Made by a program: the position numbers and the translations under genes. The notes beneath the pieces are model-generated. The model worked only from the letters and a program-made list of their open reading frames with translations. It was not told the origin of the DNA and did no database searches. Below are positions 49,881-61,258 of a stretch of DNA of 64,000 bases, one piece after another. Source of the DNA: Glandiceps talaboti (lineage: Eukaryota > Hemichordata > Enteropneusta > Spengelidae); assembly GCF_964340395.1 (NCBI RefSeq), contig NC_135562.1, forward strand, positions 18,929,126-18,993,125, written 5' to 3'. Position 1 is the first letter of the stretch; every line of letters starts with the position of its first letter.

Positions 49881-52327
49881 TCGTTTTCACATATTCATCC
49901 CCATGTTGTTGTCTATTCTTGTTTTAACGACTTTGAACTTCTCTCTGACCTCAATAATTCCGTACACATTGTAATATCTCGTCTCACAAGTGTCGTTATA
50001 AAACTAAGGAAACGCTGTTTTGTTTCGATTATGAGCTCTCCCCAGAAACCCGATAAATCCATGTCATAAAAACACAGTACAGTTGAGCTATTATCACGAC
50101 ATGCACGTCTGCCTGCCATCAAAGATTCCCTTAACTCGGAATGAGACACAAGCCCTTTCTAGTTGTCACTCACTTTAAGTTACTTATATTATCTTTTTCC
50201 CGAATTCGTTCTATATACCCTCGGTAGTTGAGTACTATATATTTGCCGCAAAACAATTTTTCATGTTATGCTATCTGTAACCTGATATCGAAATACAATT
50301 TTATGGTAATTATTTTTTATCTTCGTTTTAATTTAATATTATATAAAGTACTCGTCATTTCTCTTTTATATTCAATATGTGTGAATCATTAAATATAGAG
50401 TTTCTTCGCATTGACATTTCGTTGGTGGTGTTAGTTTCTTCATATACACGTAACTAGCTTCATTTGAGAGGTGTCTGGAATTCCCGGCGTTATTTCACAG
50501 TCTATTCGGCATAGTACGTTGAGGATGCGGTACGGTTCAAACACACGATACGTACAGAGCACCAAGGTGTTCAAAGACAACGCCGAAGTTCGTGTACTAC
50601 TGGTTTATTTCAACTGATATGCTCACGTTGTTCATTTTTTTTCGAAAATGATTCCTTGTCTAAGGGTTGTGCAGACAAGCGGAAATCGTGGCATTCTTCG
50701 TCTTTAAATGTACACGGTTAATGGACTGAAGCGCCGTATGCGTGACGTGACAACAACGACTTGGCTACTTAATTCACTTCGGTGATACAACCTCGCCTTT
50801 GCCGTACAAAATCATATGTTCGCAAAATCCCCCAGGGAGGAGTACGAAACCCACATCGTTGACTTCAGAGAGAGAATGTTTTAAATCGTTCTGAGAAGCA
50901 CACACTGATAATGATTCGGCCCTATGGGGAAATTAAACACAAATGCCCAAAAGCCAACGAATTCGAATCTACAAAGACTTCTGAAAAAAGGTTGAGGAAC
51001 TCGTCACAATACCATAAATCTATACGAATCTTGTCAAACCTTTTGTGCGTTAATGAACCATATGTGATCCCGCAGCACAACTAATGGCGTAGGAGAAATT
51101 AAGTGTATTTCTCGTTTATTCAACAGAGTATACATCATATGATTTCACAAACGAAAGGTTTATATAATGTTTTGAGAGGAGTTTGACTAAGTTAATTTAA
51201 AACGAGACTCGAGTTTACACTTTTCCAATGTTTACATGATTGGATCAAAATATTCTGGACGTTTTCAAAAGAAAACCTGTCTCCATTTATTCGTGTTCGC
51301 ACCGTTGTTAGTATCTAATTTTTGTTTGACATATCCAGGAGCAAAAATGACAAGGTCTCCTTTTTTGTGTTAACTCACACAAAAACGCGATATCTTAAAT
51401 TCATGTACCTAATATACAGAAGTTATTACCAGATTACGTAAAGTTGCAACAAACAAACTGCGTCCTATCACCTGTGCAGTTTGCATCTACGAGAGAAAAG
51501 AGACCAATTCTGTTACATACCTTTCAAGCGCCACTCAGGAGTCTGATGAGAGGATGGCTGTTTGTTCCGAGATCTGTATGTGCAGACAGAATTTGCGTGA
51601 ATTTATGAAGAGTTCCTATCGTTCCTAGCAATCCTCGCTCCTCCACCTATTCTAGCGTCGACATACAAAATATTCAAAAATCTGATAATTTGGCAAATTA
51701 ATATATCCGAAGTGGAAATATTGATTTCCTTTTTATCTTTCTACAGTCGCGATGGTACAATTATACAGAGTTTAGGGTGAGGAAGAAATGACTGAACGAG
51801 TATCTTTCATTTGAGACACCTCCAGGCATTTGTCAAGGAAGACGCTCCTTACCTTCTATCGCTATGGGCAACGATAAGCATTATGGGATATATCATCAAA
51901 CTAACAATTTATTAAATAAAGGGTCGTATTCATGCTCGTTGTGAATCAAGAGTTGTATTTAAGGAGATGTCGTTCGCGATGTGCGAGATATGACCGTCTT
52001 TATGATCACTTGTACACACACAGAGAAAGGCTTTTTACAAGATTTCTAGTTGTTCAGGAGAACGGGTTTGCAAATGACCAAAGGTCCATGTGATGGTTAT
52101 CGGCTGTCTTTGGTCAGCATTTAAATAAACTTGTTAGTACCACGACTATGCTGCCTTCAAAATGGCGCTAACACAAAAATTCTTGTTTATCTACAGGAAT
52201 GTGACGTATTTGTATGTCAAAGTTTGTACATAAGACTTGATTTTGGTGTATTGGCAGGGAGTAATAAAATTAACAATGTCACAAATCAAATATTTTTGCA
52301 CCATACTTTTAATCTTGGACAAATAAT
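49881..52327. other. non-coding stretch, no gene seen
   Basis: 2.4 kb with no recognisable exon, RNA gene or repeat. The GC content is slightly higher around 50480-50780, but no frame stays open. Confidence 0.5.
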
Positions 52328-52403
52328 AAACACATACATACATACATACATACATACATACATACATACATACATACATACATACATACATACATACATA
52401 CAT

Positions 52404-52445
<42 letters not shown>

Positions 52446-52639
52446 GTACATACATACATACATACATACATACATACATACATACATACATACATACGTA
52501 CGTACATACATGCATACATGCATACATACATACATACATATGTCCAGGCAAGCAGGCAGGCATGCAGACAGGCGGGCAGGCGGGAGGCAGACGACGGCAG
52601 GCAGGCACTTAGTCCCAGACTCGGTCACGTATCACTTTC

Positions 52640-52713
<74 letters not shown>

Positions 52714-52945
52714 CGTCCGTCCGTCCGTCCGTCCGTCCGTCCGTCCGTCTGTATGTCTGTCTGTCTGTCTGTCTGTCTGTCTGCCTGTGTCTCTGTCTCA
52801 ATCTGTCTGTCTGTCTGTCTGTCTCTGTCTCTGTCTCTGTCTCTGTCTCTCTCTCTATATATATAATTATATATACATGTGTGTATTGTGTTTGTGTGTT
52901 AGTGTGTGTGTGTGTTTGTGTGTGTGTGCGTGCGTGCGTGTAGAT
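52328..52945 (+). repeat. compound microsatellite (CATA/CAGA/GGCA/TGTC/TCCG/TG)
   Basis: (CATA)n, (CAGA)n 52405-52444, (CATA)n, GGCA-rich 52545-52610, (TGTC)n 52640-52706, (CCGT)n 52707-52748, (TGTC)n, (TCTG/TC)n, TA and (TG)n. A 270-residue open frame through it is an artefact. Confidence 0.95.
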
Positions 52946-53427
52946 ATTTAATGTAAACTTCCAATTCTATTAATTACGGAAAATATTTTTTTTTCACTTC
53001 CATTACTGGGTCAATTGTTGAGAACTGATGACGTTATACATTGTATAGGTCAATTAAATGTCAAGTCGTCGTAATTTGGAGTCGGACCCTTACATATATT
53101 AGATTGTCAACGTTTATAGCCGATGGCATTTACCACAGTCTTTCATCTACAACGCCTGGTGAGTGTTTTCAATAGAAAACGATCGAAACTACTCAAGGTT
53201 TATCAAAAACCGTATCGATGTCAAATTTATCATAACAAAACACAGAATTCGACACAGTACGCAGCTCAAAAAGATGGGCTATCACAATAACACGCAAGAG
53301 GACATTCTAATACTAGTAGGCATATTTTATATAGCCACATTGAAAGACTCGCACGTTAACCAAACGTTCTGTTTGTTTGGGATGAGGGTTAGCACGTAAC
53401 GTTTACCTGAGTGATTTTATGACACAG
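52946..53427. other. non-coding stretch, no gene seen
   Basis: One 78-residue open frame (53163-53399) has mixed composition but no recognised motif or splice border. Confidence 0.4.
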
Positions 53428-53437
53428 ACACACATAT

Positions 53438-53480
<43 letters not shown>

Positions 53481-53482
53481 GT

Positions 53483-53528
<46 letters not shown>

Positions 53529-53606
53529 GGCACGCACGCACGCACACACACACACATACATACATACATACATACATACATACATACATACATACATACA
53601 TACATA
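53428..53606 (+). repeat. (CAGA)n-(CGCA)n-(CA)n-(CATA)n microsatellite
   Basis: About 24 CAGA units with one GTTA interruption, then CGCA, CA and about 14 CATA units. Confidence 0.95.
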
Positions 53607-54004
53607 GTTCAGTTTGTCTGTAAAAGGCCACGGAAGTAATTATTATTCTGTGTGGATTTATTTCTACCTGCAATTGAGGAAATAGTATATCCATATTACC
53701 ATATCCGGCGTTCATTAGTTACTCAATTCTATGGGTTTCCTGTACGTTCTTTTTACTGTATACATTGTCAGTATGGACCCATTTAAGTTAACACAATCAA
53801 AACTAGGTTCCATACGAAGCGCGATCTGACAGTGAGTTAACTATACGCAGTGTATAATACACGGTAGCAATCTTTTGATTAGACGTTGTTACCGTGTGTT
53901 GGTAACTTAAAACACTGTCATTTCTGTTTGCAGCAATATTAGACCTAAAAGACTGTGTGGTTCCGATTACGCTCAATTTTAGAATAGGTGGGGTAGGTAG
54001 ATGT

Positions 54005-54035
<31 letters not shown>

Positions 54036-54084
54036 CATGTTTGAGTGTCTAGTTCTAGTAGTTATGTTTTCCATTGTTTTCCAA
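53607..54084. other. non-coding, with a (TTTAG)n pentanucleotide
   Basis: (TTTAG)5 at 54006-54033. Five units inside unique DNA are too few and of the wrong sequence for telomeric DNA. Confidence 0.6.
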
Positions 54085-54172
54085 ATGATCTCTAAGTTAT
54101 TGGTTTCTTCTCATCAGATGTACAGCCATTACAGATTGGAAGAACAGTTTTATATTGTCTTTTTAATGACAC
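54085..54172 (+). repeat. dispersed repeat family 4, copy 2
   Basis: GTTATTGGTTTCTTCTCATC, AGATGTACAGCCATTACAGA and TTGGAAGAACAGTTTTATAT match 30222-30312 in reverse orientation. The match stops where the hexanucleotide array starts. Confidence 0.75.
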
Positions 54173-54329
54173 AGACACAGACACAGACACAGACACAGAC
54201 ACAGACACAGACACAGGTACAGACACAGACACAGACACAGACACAGGTAGAGACACAGGCACAGACACAGACACAGACACAGGCACAGACACAGACACAG
54301 ACACAGACACGGACACGGACACGGACACA
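54167..54329 (+). repeat. (CAGACA)n hexanucleotide array
   Basis: About 27 units of GACACA/CAGACA with GGTACA, GGTAGA and GGCACA variants, ending in three GGACAC units. It lies exactly between a family 4 repeat and a family 6 element fragment. Confidence 0.95.
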
Positions 54330-54330
54330 A

Positions 54331-54510
54331 GGATGCGAATGTCTTGGTGTGTGCGCATTTAATGTCTGCATGCTGCATGGTGGTATGTTAGTTCTTTACA
54401 TTTAGACAAAATGTCCCAAGAAATTGTATTTATTTAATCTTGTTATCTTAAAAGTGTAACATTTGCAGGGTTTTTTATTGGTTCCTGCATGGTTGTATCA
54501 AACAGGGAAC
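54331..54510 (+). mobile_element. MITE-like element family 6, copy 3 (right half only)
   Basis: Contains CTGCATGGTGGTATGTTAGT, AAATTGTATTTATTTAATCT, TTATCTTAAAAGTGTAACAT and the terminal TTCCTGCATGGTTGTATCAA-ACAGGGAAC. These align with the right half of 46482-46783 and the minus strand of 39099-39390. The left half and its inverted repeat are absent; the hexanucleotide array occupies that position. Confidence 0.75.
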
Positions 54511-54534
54511 GTAAACAATAGCCTTTATATGTGT

Positions 54535-54537
54535 GTG

Positions 54538-54614
<77 letters not shown>

Positions 54615-54649
54615 GTGTGTGTGTGTGTGTATGTGTGTGTATGTATGTA

Positions 54650-54689
<40 letters not shown>

Positions 54690-54735
54690 ATGTGTGTGTG
54701 TATGTAATATATATATATATATATGTGTGTGTGTG

Positions 54736-54804
<69 letters not shown>
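54535..54804 (+). repeat. (TA)n/(TG)n compound array
   Basis: (TA)n 54541-54614, TG-rich, (TA)n, TG-rich, (TA)n, TG-rich, long (TA)n 54752-54804. Two near-identical TG-(TA) modules lie at 54614-54670 and 54668-54725. It begins about 25 bases after the element end at 54510. Confidence 0.95.
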
Positions 54805-54808
<4 letters not shown>

Positions 54809-55300
54809 ACCAACAACAAAACCAATAAAAATGTACAGCATTAGAATCACGAAGAAGAGCAAAATAAATGAAGTACATGTAGAATACAGTGTGTAAATTG
54901 ATTGTAACAACGACAGTCTGTGAGGAATTAATTTTTAACACTCGATAAAGGTATGTAATGATAAAACAGAATATTTTGTAACAATTTGTGCTAAGCCGTG
55001 GTAGTAGAAATCATTTCAATTCATCTATTGTCAAATAGTACCACGTCTAGGTTTTACTGATGTCACCCCCCCCCCCACCACCACCACCACCATCCACCCC
55101 ACCCCGTTGCATATGTTTGATATAAGGTCTCAAATAAAATAGGCGTGTTCCTGGAAAGGCAGTGTTGTTTAAATTTAAACTGATCTGTTTGAAAGGATAC
55201 AGATCATTTATTTTATGAATCTAAACTTAACCCATACATCTTGGTTTAGCTCGATTGTATACAGGAATGACCATTATCTAAATTTCCACTCAATAATTTT
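54805..55300. other. non-coding with a poly(C)/(CCA)n patch
   Basis: C9 followed by (ACC)n at 55066-55110, strongly strand-asymmetric. No gene seen. Confidence 0.55.
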
Positions 55301-55376
55301 GCCGCCATTTTCGCGCCAGGGTTCCAATTATTGGAGTTGTGCAAGTAGCACAAACCATCGCCGTTGTCATAGCAAC
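55301..55376. promoter_or_regulatory. candidate promoter/enhancer: YY1, E2F, double CCAAT, RFX X-box
   Basis: Within 76 bases: GCCGCCATTTT (YY1-like, 55301-55311), TTTTCGCGCC (E2F-like, 55308-55317), CCAATTATTGG (two inverted CCAAT boxes, 55324-55334) and GTTGTCATAGCAAC (55363-55376), which fits the RFX X-box half-site pattern. X-boxes near transcription starts often mark ciliary genes in animals. A minus-strand open frame crosses the same stretch, but no exon is established on either side. Motif presence is seen; function is inference. Confidence 0.35.
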
Positions 55377-56073
55377 TGAGATACCGTTATCACTTTCATT
55401 ATACATGACAGCCCAATCCATCAATTTGACACGTTCGAGTTCTATTGAGTATTTTACAATTCTTATTTCAAGGAGTTTTTGATTGTCGATTTTTTTGGAA
55501 AAAAACGAACATCCAAGAAAAGATACGTGTCTTGTCGATTTCGTCAATCACAATATATTTCATCACGAAAGAGTTATATTTTTTTTTAGGAAATAAGAGT
55601 GTTTTTCCTTGGAACAAATGTCAATCTATGTCTGATCGCAGTATGAAGATGAGTGGGTTTTGTAGACAATATAGGGAACCCTACAGATATCCAATGTGAC
55701 TTTCAACATATTACGGAAATGCACAGAACGTAATGATTACATGATCATTTTGTACACTTGATGAAATCGAGAAAATTAAAAGAAAGGAAACATCTGTCGT
55801 TTGTCAAAACAAAAAAGGCGTTCATCGTGTCTGTTTCACAATATAAAACATTGAACACCTGCAATATAGCCACTCTCCAATTTTAGACTTAGTCTAATCA
55901 ACCCTTATAGTACACTACAAGCGAAATTATGTGAACGTCTAGTTTCAAACGCCTTTTAACAATTAAGGCCTTAAAACTACTACATTTTGAAACTAACACA
56001 CATCTTCGGCATGCTATTATCTCTTCAGAGAAAATGTATTTTTTGTTTTGCTTAGCATGTACGTGTGCTTTGT
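55377..56073. other. non-coding stretch, no gene seen
   Basis: Short open frames only, none recognisable. Confidence 0.5.
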
Positions 56074-56299
56074 GTAAGTGTGTGTATGTGTGTATGTATG
56101 TATGTATGTATGTATGTATGTATGTATGTATGTATGTATGTATGTATTATGTATGTGTGTATGTATGTATGTATGTATGTATGTATGTATGTATGTATGT
56201 ATGTGTTTATGTATGTATGTATGTATGTATGTATGTATGTATGTATGCATGTATGTATGTATGTATGTATGTATGTGTGTGTGTGTTTATTTTTGTATG

Positions 56300-56333
<34 letters not shown>

Positions 56334-56420
56334 TGTGTGTATGTATGTATGTATGTATGTATGTGTGTGTGTAGGTATGTATAGTATAGTATAGTATAGT
56401 ATAGTATAGTATAGTATAGT
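56074..56420 (+). repeat. (TATG)n array followed by (AGTAT)n pentanucleotide
   Basis: TATG units with GTGT, TTTATG and TGCATG interruptions to 56375, then nine AGTAT units at 56377-56420. Confidence 0.95.
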
Positions 56421-57237
56421 GACATAAAATGATATAAAACAAAAATATATTATCTAAAGTCAAAAACAACATACAGAAACAACAAAAACAATAGATAATT
56501 ATAAATATATATAAAACACTAAACTACAGTATTGAATACAAAAATTATAATGAATTAGAGAATTTTCCAAAGCTATTAGTGATAAAATCATTATTCTTTT
56601 GAAATATTATTTTTGAGATAATTTTGAAAAACTTCTATCATAAATTTCAATTGTTCTCTGAAATGGTTTTCTAGCATGTATACATGTATCTATGCATGTA
56701 TAATCCTTAGCTATTTACGGCGATCACTTAAAATCCTTTTTTTCGAAACAAGGAAGTTACAAAAAGGTATAATGAACGTTTTTGTTGTAAATTAGGGATG
56801 ATTTCAAGACAGTAAAGGCACTAGCATTAATATTCCATTTTATGTTCGCTCAGAACACAAAACAATTATACATATACATGTACCAAAATAAAAATACCCT
56901 GCCATTCATGGTTTGCTGGTTTGTACTTTTGATTTCCTTTATCAAAAGAGAGAAGAACGTTCTTGACTTTATTTGCGTATTTCTTTTTTCCCCTTTTTAA
57001 TTACTTCCGTGAATCCCACTCGGATGTAGCAAAATCGAAGTCTAAGATATGGGTGGGGCATTGTTTCAATGTAATTATTCGGTCTCAATGCCGAAATTAT
57101 TTTTTCATTCAGTTCATCAGACACGTTTGATTGACAGTTGTCATTGATGCATATTGTTGGGTTGATAGTTGTATGTTTGCTCGAGTGCGTTATCTTCATA
57201 AAAATCGTCTTACACTTCCTAATTAAATCCTCTACCG
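56421..57237. other. non-coding stretch, no gene seen
   Basis: A minus-strand open frame at 56969-57262 overlaps the region just upstream of the LINE fragment. Its sequence is not recognisable, and it may be antisense to an eroded part of that LINE. Confidence 0.4.
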
Positions 57238-57504
57238 TGACAGACAGAAAGCAACAACCCAAAATGCAGTTACATCGCTGACTTGATTAACAGTAAACCC
57301 GCCACTCGTTCACTTCACTCAAATGACAAAAGTCATGTACCCCTTTGTTATAAAAAGTCATACGGTGAGCGTGCGTTCTCGCGAGCAGCGCCAGTCTTAT
57401 GGAACAGTATACAACTTGAACTTCGTTCTTCACCAACTGTCGATAAATTCAAGGACATCAAGACACATCTGTTTGCAAGAGCTTTCTCTAACTTTTTACA
57501 TTGA
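57238..57504 (+). pseudogene. LINE reverse-transcriptase C-terminal fragment
   Basis: Reads YIADLINSKPATRSLHSND, then VPLCYKKSYGERAFSRAA, PVLWNSIQLELRSSPTVDKF and KDIKTHLFARAF, ending at TGA (57502-57504). The block YGERAFSxAAPxLWNSLPxxLR...SxxxFKxxLKTHLF is a hallmark of the C-terminal end of many animal non-LTR retrotransposon ORF2 proteins (CR1/L2-like groups). Only about 80 residues survive; no catalytic domain is seen upstream, so this is a typical 5'-truncated copy. It is in one uninterrupted frame, so it is younger than the LINE at 47055-48010. Confidence 0.85.
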
Positions 57505-57662
57505 TCTACTATTGTTCCTGTTCAGTGCCATAGAACATTACGTCGTATTACATTTTGGATCCATACAAATTCGTTTTGATTGATTGAGGCGTGAATTATA
57601 TTTCCGCAGAAAATCCGAATTAAGGGAACGAGCAGAATTTACGGAAGGGGGGGGTATTGAAA

Positions 57663-57877
57663 GGTATGTATGTATGTATGTATGTATGTATGTATGTATG
57701 TATGTATGTATGTATGTATGTATGTGTGTGTATGTATGTATGTATGTATGTATGTATGTATGTATGTATGTATGTATGTATGTATGTATGTCTGTGTGTC
57801 TGTCTATGCATGCGTACGTGCGTGTGTGCGTATGTATGTATGTATGTATGAATGTATGTATGTATGTATGTATGTGC
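57663..57877 (+). repeat. (TATG)n compound microsatellite
   Basis: Long (TATG)n with a central GTGTGTG, then TCTG/TGCG units and (TATG)n; preceded by G8 at 57647-57654. Confidence 0.95.
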
Positions 57878-58879
57878 GGGTAGATGGGTGAATGAGTGAC
57901 AGGGTGGGTAAATAGCCTGCTACATTGATAGGTATGAATGCAATAATGCGTGTGTACATTTGTTCATATTTATGGAATCACTGTACCGTTGTGTTATGCA
58001 TGCATAGTGTTATATTTTCATTCTTATAGATATTCTGTTTTGTGTATTTATCTATGTGAACTGTCTATGTAATCTGCTAAATAAATTGCCCCTACCATGT
58101 GTCTGGTTCTGGTCAGCTTTATTTGTGTTCAAGTTCATTAAGTTGCATAGCCATAGACATATAGACATACACATGTTACTACCAAACCCGAGTGACTATA
58201 GCGTTTCAATTAGGCGGCATGGGGTTTTTTTCTTGTGTGGGTTTTTTTTTTTTTTTTTTACATCTAACAACGTTTTCTCTACCAATTACACAAACAAAAT
58301 ACACTCACTGATAGCGCGCACATACAAGTGAAACGTTACATTGTATCTGACTATGACAACAAATAAACAGTTCAGTGTCTGAACCCTCGAATTCCTTGTT
58401 TAATCGGACATTGATTTTGATTTGTGTTCATAGTGAGGTAAAATGTATCATGTTTATATATACACCTGTGTCTGTGTCTATCAGTGTCTGTATTTTGTTT
58501 TATGTAATTCAGAAAACACCGTGCCGTCTAATTGATATTCTATAGTCACTCTGTTTTGGTAGTACAAAATCTAAACAGTAACACGTGAATGTTCAAGCAG
58601 TTTAAAAATAATCATATTCCAAGACAATGTCGAAGAATCCGATGTCAGTATGCCAGGCGCCAACAGTTATGCCTCGCTACATTTCTGTGTAAATATTTAC
58701 ATTTCTAGTTCGATGCAATGCCTCCGCTTTACAGTCTGTTTTCAGGTTAAAGTCAGGCAGGTCAAAAGATAAGAGATTTCGGATTCAAGAATGTTACGGA
58801 TACATGTTTAATGCAAGAAACCAAAACTCCCTCTTTTACTTGTAGGGCTTCGAGTCCCCCTTTACAATAAAATCACGAG
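57878..58879. other. non-coding stretch, no gene seen
   Basis: Includes a T17-18 run at about 58243-58259. A 91-residue open frame at 58056-58331 includes that run and is not credible as a gene. Confidence 0.5.
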
Positions 58880-59075
58880 ACCTCGTAACGGCAGCATCGC
58901 AGTAAACTCACCAGGCCTCTTAGCGGCAGCATCGCCGTAATATAACCACATCTCTTAATGGCAGCACCGCCGTAAAATCAACAGGCCACTTAACGGCAGC
59001 ATCGCTGTAAAATAACCAGACATCTTAACGAAAATGTCGTCGTAAAGTCGACAGTCCTCTTTACGGCACCAGTAT
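58880..59075 (+). repeat. minisatellite, ~38-bp unit, five copies
   Basis: The unit contains CCTCTTAACGGCAGCATCGC plus CGTAAAATAACCAGG-like sequence. Five diverged copies are visible (starting near 58880, 58917, 58955, 58986 and 59023). It is GC-richer than its surroundings. Confidence 0.85.
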
Positions 59076-59754
59076 TAATTGTGAGAGCAGCCTTGTTTCT
59101 GTAAACAAAACAAAAATTCTGTGTGGCGAAATTTGTTATGAACTGTCCATAGGACTTTACTTAGAGATAAATTTGAGACTTTCAGAAAGCTGACGAAGGA
59201 GATTTCTTTTTCAAGTAGTGCTGACGTGGATTTATATATTAGTTACTGAAATGGTCATGTGAGGAATGTACAGTATGGCAATATACAGAAGAGAATTTTA
59301 AAATTTGAGTATAGACCAGTCTATCATTGACATACTCGAATGAGTTCCATCTTCGAAATCATTATCTTATCAAAATTCCATTTCATGGAGAGATTTGTGC
59401 ACCTGTCGTTGCAGAACCTCGAGCTACAAACTATACACGAAGGGAAAATTGATTGACACCAAGGGTCATGTCCCTTTATAAAAAATCAGATTATCTTTAG
59501 GGACATCTCAAAAAACTTCACTGATGTAATCCTAACCCTATGTCTATCTGTGTGCGTCTCTTCCGTTTTATACTTACCAGTATGTGCTATCGTCACTCTT
59601 TGTCTCTAGTCCTTGTGTTTCGGTCTTTCTCCTTCCGTCCTTTGCTGGTTTGTCTGGGGTTACTCTCCTTCTTTGCACACGTATGTTGACATTAAATACA
59701 ATTTTTGACAATTGGATGTCTCATTGCTTCTCTGTATCTGCGATTGTCTATGTT
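59076..59754. other. non-coding stretch, no gene seen
   Basis: Nothing recognisable. Confidence 0.5.
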
Positions 59755-59777
59755 TCTGTCTGTCTGTCCGTCTGTCC

Positions 59778-59819
<42 letters not shown>

Positions 59820-59925
59820 GTCTGTCTGTCTGTCTGTCTGGCTCTGTGTCTATCTATGTGGCTCTGTCTACTTGTGTGTTTGTCTCCACTCACTCACTCA
59901 CTCACTCACTCACTCACTCACTCAT
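59755..59925 (+). repeat. (TGTC)n and (ACTC)n microsatellites
   Basis: (TGTC)n with TCCG variants at 59755-59850, and about nine ACTC units at 59887-59925. Confidence 0.95.
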
Positions 59926-60852
59926 AATCTACGATAGTCTAGTTCCTATACAGTATCGCTACGATTTAGAAACCACAGTTGGCATCCAGACTAAATCTCC
60001 AAATACAAAGATCCACTCTTTATAGATATCTCCTTGACAACGACATTGATTGCTTGGCACATGGATTCGTGTTCAAATACAGCTTTGCAATTGAATGGTT
60101 TGTTTCATGTACCTATTTTAAAATAAATCACCTAAGGGCGCCATCACACGGCGTATGACGTATACCATATATCCCGCCTAACACTGCGTCTTGAACATTG
60201 CCAACGGGGGTCATTATCGTTACAAAATCGTACACGGCAAAATGATCGTTGAAATGATTTTATGATAAGGAAATTTCCATCATTTATACATTTTGTATCC
60301 AGTCATGCGCAGTAATATCTATTCCACTTGTCGAGATTCTAAAGATACATGCTATTAATATGAAAGCTCTTATACTTTGACGAGTCACAAGGGCTAAGTT
60401 GACACGTCTCGTCTATAAATTGTTGAATTTGCTGGTGTCACTATTCATTCCCTGGATTTTTTATATTGCTCTCAATTTTTATGTCACGTAGCAGGTGTGA
60501 TGGATAAGTTATTTTAGGCCCAGAAGTAAAGCTTTCACACGTCTTACATTGTGTTGGTATTTACTCCTTTAATCAATGAATCTACCCAAAAATGATTCAC
60601 ACCAAATGTATAGATCAATCGCTCAATATGCTGAACTACTGTTCGATGACTTGCACCAATAGATTATTCAACCGATCGATTAGTAAAACAAACATACTCC
60701 CAATCAATCAATCAACCAATCAATTGATTGATCAGTCAGATAATTATCGATTAGCTTGATCAACCAAATCGGCTATCAGAATTTGTTATCTTTGGAAGCT
60801 GATGTTGAAATAGTCAGGGAAACACTCGAACACCCACCTGAGATACTCATGC
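59926..60852. other. non-coding stretch, short (CAAT)n palindrome
   Basis: At about 60702-60737 (CAAT)n is followed by ATTGATTGAT, a small inverted pair. No gene seen. Confidence 0.55.
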
Positions 60853-60858
60853 ACACAC

Positions 60859-60894
<36 letters not shown>

Positions 60895-61258
60895 ACATAA
60901 ATACATGCATGCATGTATGTATGTATGTATGTATGTATGTATGTATGTATGTATGTATGTATGTATGTATGTATGTATGTATGTATGCGCGTTCATGTAT
61001 GCGTGTATGTATGTATGTATGTATGTATGTATGTATGTATGTATGTATGTATGTATGTATGTATGTATGCGCGTTCATGTATGCGTGCGTGTATGTATGT
61101 ATGTATGTATGTATGTATGTATGTATGTATGTATGTATGTATACATGCATACATACATGCATGCATACATACACACACACACACACATACATACATACAT
61201 ACATACATACATACATACATACATACATACATACATACATACATACATTCATTCATTC
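60853..61258 (+). repeat. (CA)n, then inverted (TATG)n/(CATA)n array
   Basis: (CA)n 60853-60893; (TATG)n 60908-61140 containing two copies of a GCGCGTTCATGTATGCGTG insert (60986 and 61069); then a switch at about 61141-61150 to (CATA)n up to 61250. The two halves can pair as a hairpin of 100 bp or more. Confidence 0.95.

Noticed and set aside
54006-54033. (TTTAG)n as telomere-like repeat
   Set aside because: Only five units, internal position, and not an animal telomere sequence.
54037-54405. Thr-Gln repeat protein
   Set aside because: Translation of the (CAGACA)n array with short unique ends shared with dispersed repeats.
58880-59075. CRISPR-like array
   Set aside because: Units are adjacent diverged tandem copies without unique spacers, in a eukaryotic window.
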